NCBI GenBank assembly: GCA_023391875.1
Contig: JAEWAB010000004.1
Coordinates: 558,001-622,000 of the forward strand
Direction: 5' to 3'
Origin: Bacillota bacterium
GTDB lineage: Bacteria > Bacillota > Clostridia > Oscillospirales > Ruminococcaceae
DNA: 64,000 nt
Both the position numbers and the translations under genes were made by a program. Of this stretch, positions 33,958-40,980 are shown one piece after another. The first letter of the stretch is position 1, and every line of letters starts with the position of its first letter. The notes under the pieces are model-generated. The model saw nothing but the letters and a program-made list of their open reading frames with translations, was not told where the DNA came from and did no database searches.

Positions 33958-35145
33958 ATGACCAGCCTCTTAATTCGACTTTTTGTAAAAAACAGTGAGG
34001 ATATAACAAACGACAAGGTGCGCGGTCGTTACGGCATACTCAGCGGTGCGGTGGGCATCTGCACCAACTTAGTGCTGTTTGCGGGCAAGCTTATCGCGGG
34101 AACACTCTCAAACAGTATCTCGATTGTGGCGGACGCCGTCAACAACCTTTCGGATGCCTCCTCGTCGGTGATTACACTGGTGGGGTTCAAGCTGGCCGGC
34201 AAACCCGCGGATAAGGAGCACCCGTTCGGCCACGCACGGTTTGAGTACCTTTCCGGCCTTGCGGTGGCTATCATCATCCTGCTCATCGGCTTTGAGCTGG
34301 GCAAAACGTCCATCAACAAAATTTTTCACCCCGAGGCCGTGGTGTTCAGCATCTTATCGGTAGTGGTTCTGGCGGTGTCGATGCTTTTGAAGCTGTGGCA
34401 GGGGGTATTTTATCGTACCATAGGCAGAAGGATCTCCTCCACCGCCCTGATTGCCTCTGCTACCGACAGCTTAAGCGATGTCATTTCCACCGGCGCGGTG
34501 CTTACGTCGGCGCTGATCGCACGCTTTACGGGGCTTCAGCTGGACGCCTACATGGGCCTTGCGGTCGCGGCCTTCATCATTTATTCCGGCGGCAAGCTGA
34601 TTCTTGAAACGGTAAACCCCATCCTCGGCGAGGCGCCCGATTGCGAGCTGGTAAGCGCCGTTGAAAGGCAGATACTGGCCTACCCGGGGGTTTTGGGGAT
34701 ACACGACCTGATGGTACACAGCTACGGCCCCGGCAAAACCTTTGCCTCGGTGCATGTCGAGGTTTCGGCACACGAGGATATCCTGCTCAGCCACGACCTT
34801 ATCGATAACATTGAGCGGGATGTAAGCAAGCAGTTTAACCTCCAGCTGGTTATTCACCTTGACCCCATCGTGGTGGATGACCCACAGATAAACGAGCTGC
34901 GCGCCTTTGTGCGCAAGGTGGTCGCCGATATCGACCAAAGCCTTTCGATGCACGATTTCAGGGCAGTGCAGGGCCCGACCCACACCAACCTCATCTTCGA
35001 CGTGGTGGTACCCAGCGGTTACAAAAAGCAGGAGGAAGAGCTGGTAAGCGAGATTGCCGCGCAGATCAAGGCGCGCGACGAGCGGCTGTATGCCGTTGTC
35101 ACGATTGACAATAGCTATGTATCGGTAAACATGCCGATACAATAA
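33958..35145 (+). CDS. cation diffusion facilitator family transporter
   Basis: 395 residues. Six membrane helices, then a cytoplasmic dimerisation domain (about 215-300) and a further ~90-residue extension. The transport site is read as N-x3-D in VADAVNNLSDA (helix 2) and D-x3-D in SATDSLSDVIST (helix 5). Zinc carriers usually have a histidine in one of these places; its absence points to manganese or iron export, as in MntE/MamB-like members. That is inference. ATG 33958; the gene follows the Rrf2 terminator, so metal-linked control by Rrf2 is an idea only. Confidence 0.92.
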   Translation: MTSLLIRLFVKNSEDITNDKVRGRYGILSGAVGICTNLVLFAGKLIAGTLSNSISIVADAVNNLSDASSSVITLVGFKLAGKPADKEHPFGHARFEYLSGLAVAIIILLIGFELGKTSINKIFHPEAVVFSILSVVVLAVSMLLKLWQGVFYRTIGRRISSTALIASATDSLSDVISTGAVLTSALIARFTGLQLDAYMGLAVAAFIIYSGGKLILETVNPILGEAPDCELVSAVERQILAYPGVLGIHDLMVHSYGPGKTFASVHVEVSAHEDILLSHDLIDNIERDVSKQFNLQLVIHLDPIVVDDPQINELRAFVRKVVADIDQSLSMHDFRAVQGPTHTNLIFDVVVPSGYKKQEEELVSEIAAQIKARDERLYAVVTIDNSYVSVNMPIQ

Positions 35146-35159
35146 TATTTATTAGTAGA

Positions 35160-35187
35160 GAAGCCACCCTTTTTTCAGGGTGGCTTC
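35160..35187. terminator. hairpin between convergent genes
   Basis: GAAGCCACCCT (35160-35170) pairs with AGGGTGGCTTC (35177-35187). It lies between the ends of the converging cation transporter and MscS genes; no long T-run on either side. Confidence 0.6.
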
Positions 35188-35221
35188 GTGTTGCATTCTT
35201 TAGGCCATTTTGAATTCTTTG

Positions 35222-36082
35222 TTATGAAGGATTACTGTTTTTTATGGTCACATCCAGCTGGCGGTAGGGGATAGAGATGCCGTTTCGGTCAAACGCCGCC
35301 TTTACCTGCTCGTATAGGTCGTAGCTTAAGGCAAGGTAATTTTCGCGCTTTACCCATACATAGCACGCGATTTTTACGCCGCTGTCGCCATGCCCGCATA
35401 CGCGCACGAGCGGCTCTGGGTTTTTAAGCGCGAGTTCGTTGTGCTCGATGATATCGAGAATCAGCCGCTGCACAAGCTTAAAATCGTCTGAATAGCCGAT
35501 GGCGAAATACAAATCCAGCCGCCGTGTTTCTTCACTCGAAAAGTTGATGATGTCGGCCGCCGAGACCTTCGAGTTTGGGATGAATACCACCTTATTATCA
35601 ATGGTTTTGAGCTTGGTATAGGTATAGCTTATCTCGATCACGGTGCCCTGCAGCCCGTTTACCTCTACGAAATCGCCATGCTTAAACGGGCGGTTATAGA
35701 GGATAACGATACCGCTCGCAAGGTTTGCAAGGGTGTCCTTCAGTGCCAGCGAAAGCGCCAGGCCCACCGCGCCGAACGCGGTAACCAGCGGGGTAATGTT
35801 GATATTCAGCGCAGACGCCGCAAGCAACAGCAAAAGCGTATATAATACAATTTTAACGGTCGAGCGTATAAAACGGTGCATCGTGGTATCAATACGGCTC
35901 TTGGCCAGGCCCTTTGCAAGCAGCTTGCTTACAAAGTGGATGACGATCATCCCCACCACAACCAGTATCAGCGCGCCAATCAGAGAAGGGTAGTAGTTCG
36001 TCAGCCATGCCTTCACCTGCGCAAAAGAAGGCAGAGATTCCGGTAGGGGTGGCGTGGACGATGATAATGAAGATTCGGCCAT
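35222..36082 (-). CDS. small-conductance mechanosensitive channel, MscS family
   Basis: 286 residues. Three membrane helices; the pore-lining helix is Gly/Ala-rich (AVGLALSLALKDTLANLASG), followed by the beta domain with NRPFKHGDFVEVNG and the C-terminal alpha/beta domain. Releases ions on hypo-osmotic shock. GGAGG stands directly upstream of ATG 36082. It lies 15 bases after the AraC-type regulator on the same strand, so the two are likely cotranscribed. Confidence 0.93.
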   Translation of the reverse strand: MAESSLSSSTPPLPESLPSFAQVKAWLTNYYPSLIGALILVVVGMIVIHFVSKLLAKGLAKSRIDTTMHRFIRSTVKIVLYTLLLLLAASALNINITPLVTAFGAVGLALSLALKDTLANLASGIVILYNRPFKHGDFVEVNGLQGTVIEISYTYTKLKTIDNKVVFIPNSKVSAADIINFSSEETRRLDLYFAIGYSDDFKLVQRLILDIIEHNELALKNPEPLVRVCGHGDSGVKIACYVWVKRENYLALSYDLYEQVKAAFDRNGISIPYRQLDVTIKNSNPS

Positions 36083-36097
36083 CTGTCAAACCTCCTT

Positions 36098-36913
36098 TCA
36101 AACATATCTTGCGGGGCTTACCCCTTTGAGCCGCTTAAACACGCGGGAAAAATAAAGCGGATCGCCAAAGCCCACCGAGCTTGCAATCTCGCCGATGGAA
36201 AGATTGGTGCCGCGTATGAGCGAACAGGCCTTGCTGATGCGAAACTGGGTGAGAAAATCGTTGGGCGAAAGCCCCAGATGCTTTATAAACACACGGTAGA
36301 GGTGGCTGCGGCTTACCCCTACGTGCGCCGCGATATCCTCTACGCCGATATTGGCCGAGTAGTTATATTCCACAAAGCGGATGGCGAGGTCGATATACTC
36401 CCGACCGCCCGCCTCGGGGTGCGTTTTGCCGGAGACCGCCATCAAATGCGCCAAAAACAGGTACAGGTAGCCGCTCATGCGGGTCTCCTGAAAGGGAGCC
36501 GACCCCACCGCCGAGTAGATATCGGTGAGCATCTGCTCGGCAGCCTGCCCGTTTGTCAGGTGGCAGACGGGGCTTTCGGGCGCAAAGCCCGTAAGCAGCA
36601 GCAGGCTTTGCGCGTCGCTGCCGTTAAAGCCCACCCACAGGTATTCCCACGGCTCGTCCTCATCCGCGGTATAGGATACCAGCTTATTTGGGGTAATCAA
36701 AAAGGCGTCCCCGGCGTTTATGTCATAGCTTTTACCGCCGGTGCAAAGTGTCCCTTTGCCGCTTACCACATAATGAATCAGGTAATGATCGCGCACCGCC
36801 GGGCCCCAGGTATAGGAAGGGGTACAGCGCTGCCGCCCGGTGTTGAACACCGAAAGCCCGAGGTTTTCACGCAGCTGTGTTTTGTAGGAATGCTTAAAAA
36901 CACTGTTCTCCAT
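36098..36913 (-). CDS. AraC family transcriptional regulator
   Basis: 271 residues. N-terminal cupin-type ligand domain (DHYLIHYVVSGKGTL, YDINAGDAFLITPNKLVSY) and C-terminal pair of helix-turn-helix motifs (VEDIAAHVGVSRSHLYRVF, then IGEIASSVGFGDPLYFSRVF). Such regulators normally activate sugar-use genes after binding sugar. Divergent to it, 430 bases away, is the sugar ABC importer, a plausible target; the downstream mscS gene is a second. GGGGGAAG precedes ATG 36913; the frame remains open for 60 codons upstream through repeat sequence, which is not coding. Confidence 0.92.
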   Translation of the reverse strand: MENSVFKHSYKTQLRENLGLSVFNTGRQRCTPSYTWGPAVRDHYLIHYVVSGKGTLCTGGKSYDINAGDAFLITPNKLVSYTADEDEPWEYLWVGFNGSDAQSLLLLTGFAPESPVCHLTNGQAAEQMLTDIYSAVGSAPFQETRMSGYLYLFLAHLMAVSGKTHPEAGGREYIDLAIRFVEYNYSANIGVEDIAAHVGVSRSHLYRVFIKHLGLSPNDFLTQFRISKACSLIRGTNLSIGEIASSVGFGDPLYFSRVFKRLKGVSPARYV

Positions 36914-36965
36914 CAATCTTCCCCCGAAGTGCTTGGCAACATTTTTTATAATACTGATTCTTCTA

Positions 36966-37015
36966 CCCCGCCGAAGGCGGGGAGCGACAACGCTTTGCGT
37001 TGTTGCAGAATGAGT
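36966..37015. repeat. 27-bp dispersed repeat, copy 2, with two hairpins
   Basis: CCCCGCC-GAA-GGCGGGG (36966-36982) is followed by CAACGC-TTT-GCGTTG (36988-37002). Bases 36989-37015 are identical to 3359-3385. It lies between the divergent AraC and importer genes. Confidence 0.75.
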
Positions 37016-37255
37016 AATGTGCAGTACAGCTTTGTACTTATTATTATAAAACTGGAAAACCAAAATTTCAAGTTTATCACAACAATCGTCCATAAATACG
37101 TGTCTGGAATCGTAAACCTAGATTAGGAAACATCAGGATAGACATCTTTTTCTGCCAATTCAAAACGGCGATGTTCATATATACGTAAAGAACAGTTAAA
37201 ATTTATAGGAGAGGGTATGTTGCAATATATACAAAAAAATATTTAAACCCACCTA
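37016..37255. other. AT-rich intergenic region
   Basis: Between the dispersed repeat and the importer promoter. No credible gene; very AT-rich, as is typical for regulatory regions. An AraC-binding site might be here but I could not define one. Confidence 0.55.
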
Positions 37256-37284
37256 TTGACAAAGCGATATGACTAGTCTATAAT
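37256..37284 (+). promoter_or_regulatory. perfect consensus promoter of the alpha-glucoside importer operon
   Basis: TTGACA (37256-37261), 17 bases, TATAAT (37279-37284). The LacI-type palindrome starts 4 bases downstream, over the expected transcription start. Confidence 0.88.
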
Positions 37285-37287
37285 TAC

Positions 37288-37301
37288 GTTGAACGTTAAA
37301 C
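37288..37301 (+). promoter_or_regulatory. LacI-type operator O1
   Basis: GTTGAACGTTAAAC, a near-perfect palindrome of form GTT-N-AACGTT-N-AAC centred on CG. The same element, with one base changed in the core, is at 46672-46685 over the -10 box of the lacI gene. The position just after the -10 box would let a repressor block transcription start. Confidence 0.72.
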
Positions 37302-37343
37302 CTAGCAACGCGAACCATAACATATTAAGGAGGTTAATTGGAA

Positions 37344-38786
37344 ATGAAAAAATTGTTGTGCGGTATGCTCAGCCTTGCAATGCTTCTGGCATTGTTCGCC
37401 AGCTGCGCGCAGGCTCCCGCAGCCGAGGCTCCGGCATCATCGGTCGAGGCTTCTTCTGCAGCTTCTTCCGAGGCACCTGCAGACGAGAAGGTTGTACTTA
37501 AGTTAGGTAACTGGCCTGAGGACACTCAGACAACCGAAATTGAGCTGTTTAAAGGCTACACCGCGAAATTCCAGGAGACTCATCCCAATGTAGAGGTTGT
37601 TCCCGCTTATTATTTCTATGCGCTGGATACCATTGTTCCGCTGTGTGAATCCGGCCAATGCCCCACGATCTTCCAGCCTTGGTACACCGAGACTGATAAG
37701 ATGGTTAATAACGGCTTCGTTGCCGACATGACCGATTACTTAAATGAGCGTGGCTGGCTCGAAGCGATGAACCCCACCATCAAAGAGGTTGTTACCAGAA
37801 ACGGCCGCACCTATGGTATGCCCCGTGACGGTTACGCCCTTGGTTTAATGTTAAACTTGGAACTTTATGAAGAAGCTGGATTAATGAAGGACGGCCTGCC
37901 CCAGTACCCCAAGACCTGGGACGAACTGGCTAAGACCGCTCAGACCATTAAGCAGAAGACCGGCCAAGGCGGTTTCTGCCTGCTCGCTAACGACAATGCC
38001 GGCGGCTGGCACTTCAATAACATCGCTTGGGGCTTCGGCGCCGACCTGATGCTTGTTGGTGCAGACGGCAAAGAGACTGCAAACGTAAATACTCCCGAAG
38101 CCATTGCCGCTATGGAGTATGTAAAGAGCTTAAAGTGGACCTATGACTGCTTAACCGCTGACCCGCTTTCTGAGAACTGGGGAACCGCCCACGCCAGCCT
38201 CGGCACCGGCGCTGCTGCAATGGAAATTGCTGCAAACGACGCTGTAAGCCAGCCCACTCAGGTTAACGGCCTGCCGGTTGACAAGCTTGCACTCGTTCCC
38301 ATGCCTTCCGGCCCCAAGGGCGTGAACATGCTCTCCGGCGGTACTCCTTACATGTTCGCTGCGAACTCCACCCCCGCTCAGCTGAATGCCGCTCTCGACT
38401 TCATTCAGGTTATGGGCAGAAGCCCCGAGGTAACCGACGATATTAAAGCCGGTATGGACGCCAACAATCAGAACCTCGTAGACTTAGGCGTTCCCGTAAT
38501 CCCCAATTTCCCCATCTGGATCAACCCGGATAGAATTAAGCTTAATGACGATTCAGTTGCAAAATACTCCAACGTTGACATGAGACTGTTCAACGATTAC
38601 TTCGAAGCAACCAAGAAGCCCGGCATGATCCGTCTTGAGTACCCGGATGCCCAGCTGCTTTACGGCGAACTCACCAAGGTTCTGCAGGCAGTAGTTACCG
38701 ATAAGAACGCTGACGTAGCGGCTCTTATGGCTACCGCAAACAGCAACACGCAAATACTGCTCGACGGCGGTACATTACCACAATAA
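37344..38786 (+). CDS. sugar ABC transporter substrate-binding lipoprotein
   Basis: 480 residues. Lipoprotein signal with lipobox LFASC (lipid-modified C21), a low-complexity Ala/Ser/Pro/Glu linker to about residue 48, then a family 1 solute-binding fold (LKLGNWPEDTQTTEIELFKG; YGMPRDGYALGLMLNLELYE). It catches sugar, probably an alpha-gluco-oligosaccharide given the neighbours, outside the membrane. AAGGAGG stands 10 bases before ATG 37344. Codon use is noticeably more biased and AT-tolerant than neighbours, as usual for a highly expressed gene. No ATP-binding subunit is encoded nearby; such importers often share an MsmX/MsmK-type ATPase. Confidence 0.94.
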   Translation: MKKLLCGMLSLAMLLALFASCAQAPAAEAPASSVEASSAASSEAPADEKVVLKLGNWPEDTQTTEIELFKGYTAKFQETHPNVEVVPAYYFYALDTIVPLCESGQCPTIFQPWYTETDKMVNNGFVADMTDYLNERGWLEAMNPTIKEVVTRNGRTYGMPRDGYALGLMLNLELYEEAGLMKDGLPQYPKTWDELAKTAQTIKQKTGQGGFCLLANDNAGGWHFNNIAWGFGADLMLVGADGKETANVNTPEAIAAMEYVKSLKWTYDCLTADPLSENWGTAHASLGTGAAAMEIAANDAVSQPTQVNGLPVDKLALVPMPSGPKGVNMLSGGTPYMFAANSTPAQLNAALDFIQVMGRSPEVTDDIKAGMDANNQNLVDLGVPVIPNFPIWINPDRIKLNDDSVAKYSNVDMRLFNDYFEATKKPGMIRLEYPDAQLLYGELTKVLQAVVTDKNADVAALMATANSNTQILLDGGTLPQ

Positions 38787-38809
38787 CTACTCACAACTGT
38801 CAACAGAGG

Positions 38810-38892
38810 TATGGGGCTTTTCCGAAAGGTTTAGCCCCATATCAATCTGAACCGCTGCCGATATATTGATATAATACTACAGCGGTTCAGAT
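38810..38892 (+). terminator. two successive hairpins between binding protein and permease genes
   Basis: ATGGGGCT (38811-38818)/AGCCCCAT (38833-38840), then a 13-bp stem 38845-38857 with 38880-38892 around a 22-base loop. Neither has a T-run. In sugar importer operons such structures stabilise or partly terminate transcripts so that the binding protein is made in excess. Confidence 0.6.
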
Positions 38893-38930
38893 CATTAAAA
38901 TAGAGACAACTATAATGTGAGGTGAATGTA

Positions 38931-39842
38931 GTGAATAATATCAGTAAGAGTAAGAAAAAAATATCGGTTGAGAATGTTAAGAAGAATATTTCCGGGTGGC
39001 TGATCATGCTCCCTTCGCTTATTCTTTTTGCCTTCTTTGTATGGGAGCCGCTGCTTGAAAGCATTCGCCTTTCATTATATACAGCAAAGGGAATACGCCT
39101 TCAGCAATTTGTCGGTTTTGCAAACTACATAACGGTGTTTACACATCCGGACTTTCTTCCCGCACTCGGCAATACCTTTATGTATACCTTCTGGTCACTC
39201 GTCATTGGCTTTTTGGTGCCTATCGTTATGGCCATTCTAATTACCGAAGCGCCAGGCTTAAAAGGCTTTTTCCGTACCACCGTATACTTCCCGAATATTA
39301 TGCCGGGCCTTGCGACCGCAATGATATGGGTTTACCTTTTCTCACCCGGTCCCACCGGCGTATTGAATATCCTGCTTGGAAAGATAGGCATTGAGCCGCT
39401 CGTATGGCTCAATAATGCAACCTTCGCCATTCCGACCATTGTGGTAGCGATGACATGGCGTTCGGCTGGCTCCACGGCCCTCATCTACATGGCCGGTGTC
39501 GGCGGTATTAACCCGGAATTATATGAAGCGGCGACCATCGACGGCGCAAGAACATGGTCGCGCATTTGGAATATAACCCTGCCCCAGATCTTCAGCCTAG
39601 GTAAAACCATGCTGATTTTGCAGATTATCTCGGTATTCCAGGTGCTGTACGAACCGCTGGTTATGACAAACGGCGGCCCGAATAATGCAAGCGCATCGCT
39701 CATGCTGGTAGTTTATCGGCTCGCGTTCAGCAACCTAAACTATCCTCTCGGTGCAGCACTTTCCGTAATCATCTGCATCATCCTTGTTTTCCTCACCCTC
39801 CTTTACTTCAGAGTAACGAGGGATAAGGATGAAGCAAGGTAG
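38931..39842 (+). CDS. sugar ABC transporter permease (MalF/UgpA type)
   Basis: 303 residues, six membrane helices. The cytoplasmic EAA loop that docks the ATPase reads EAATIDGARTWSRIWNITLP (about residues 200-220). GTG 38931 is used, with GAGGTG 6 bases upstream; GTG 38922 overlaps it. Pairs with the next permease to form the importer channel. Confidence 0.94.
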   Translation: MNNISKSKKKISVENVKKNISGWLIMLPSLILFAFFVWEPLLESIRLSLYTAKGIRLQQFVGFANYITVFTHPDFLPALGNTFMYTFWSLVIGFLVPIVMAILITEAPGLKGFFRTTVYFPNIMPGLATAMIWVYLFSPGPTGVLNILLGKIGIEPLVWLNNATFAIPTIVVAMTWRSAGSTALIYMAGVGGINPELYEAATIDGARTWSRIWNITLPQIFSLGKTMLILQIISVFQVLYEPLVMTNGGPNNASASLMLVVYRLAFSNLNYPLGAALSVIICIILVFLTLLYFRVTRDKDEAR

Positions 39843-39882
39843 TAATTGGGGCGCAATCCTATGAAAAAGGGAGGGTATTTGA

Positions 39883-40758
39883 GTGTTTAATAGTTATAAG
39901 GGAAAAAGCGCCGGTGTAATACGATTTTACGACCTGCATTCCAAGGCGGTTATCACCGGTATCATCATAATCTTCATCGTATGTCTGCTTATGGCAATCG
40001 TTGCGTTGTTTCCCCCCGTGTGGATATTCCTCGCAAGCTTTAAGGATATGAAGGAGTTTCGCCGTGAGCCCACACTTCTTCCTAAAACCTTTAATATTCA
40101 GGTATTTATTGATACCTGGACGAGACTGAAATTCTATAAATTCTACATCAACTCCTTTATCGCCGTGGCGGGCAGCTGTGTGGCGGCGGTGGTGTTCAAC
40201 GGGCTGCTGGCCTATGTGCTGGGCATCCTAAGGCCAAAGGGCCACAAAGTCGTGTTCGGCCTTGTGATGTGGAGCCTGCTTATTCCGGCCACCACCAGTA
40301 TCGTTGCACTGTACATAAACATCAACAAAATCGGTTTAAACGGTTCTTTTGTGCCGATCTGGCTTGCCATGGGCGCCAATGCCTTTTACGTGGTGCTGTT
40401 TAAACAGTTCTTTGAGGGGCTGCCCAAGGATATTCTGGAGGCGGCGACGATAGACGGCTGCGGAAGCCTGCAGATCTTCTTCCGTATCCTTTTGCCGCTC
40501 TCTAAATCCATCATTATGGTTGTGCTAATCTTCGCGTTTACAGCCGCGTGGTCCGACTTCCTGCTGCCTTATCTCTTGCTGCAGGGCTCCGGTAACGAAA
40601 CCGTTATGGTGCGCCTGTTCATGTTCAGGGCCGCGAAGACGAGCGACGTTGATGTGCTTCGCGCCATAGCGTTCTCCATCGTCCCGCCGGTTGTTATCTT
40701 CTCGATATTCCAAAAGCAGATTACCGGCAGCGTAATGGCAGGTGCAATAAAAGGGTAG
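39883..40758 (+). CDS. sugar ABC transporter permease (MalG/UgpE type)
   Basis: 291 residues, six membrane helices; EAA loop EAATIDGCGSLQIFFRILLP (about residues 185-205). GTG 39883 follows GGGAGGG by 8 bases. Partner of the preceding permease, which it follows by 40 bases. Confidence 0.94.
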   Translation: MFNSYKGKSAGVIRFYDLHSKAVITGIIIIFIVCLLMAIVALFPPVWIFLASFKDMKEFRREPTLLPKTFNIQVFIDTWTRLKFYKFYINSFIAVAGSCVAAVVFNGLLAYVLGILRPKGHKVVFGLVMWSLLIPATTSIVALYININKIGLNGSFVPIWLAMGANAFYVVLFKQFFEGLPKDILEAATIDGCGSLQIFFRILLPLSKSIIMVVLIFAFTAAWSDFLLPYLLLQGSGNETVMVRLFMFRAAKTSDVDVLRAIAFSIVPPVVIFSIFQKQITGSVMAGAIKG

Positions 40759-40821
40759 CCTATTTCACTATACTTATTACAATTAGAAATATAGAAAAAA
40801 TTCGAACAAAAGGTTGAATTT

Positions 40822-40920
40822 ATGACTTTTGTGAAGAATTTTTACGGTTTATTTCTTATTGGAATTAGTATTACACCAACCCTTATTATTCTCTTGCTGT
40901 GCGTAATAAGGCAAAAATAA
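40822..40920 (+). CDS. possible 32-residue membrane peptide
   Basis: ATG 40822 is preceded by AAAGG at 8 bases, and the frame runs to TAA 40918-40920. The product has a short basic N terminus (MTFVKNFYG), one hydrophobic helix (LFLIGISITPTLIILLLCVI) and a basic C terminus (RQK), the layout of small single-pass membrane proteins. It lies between the second permease gene and the first GH65 gene, on the same strand. No homology is recognised. It is AT-rich relative to neighbours. Too short to be certain. Confidence 0.45.
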   Translation: MTFVKNFYGLFLIGISITPTLIILLLCVIRQK

Positions 40921-40980
40921 TGAACGTTTTCGAAGAAGAATCTTGCGCCGACGCGCAGCGGCAGATTGGAATTAAGTTAT

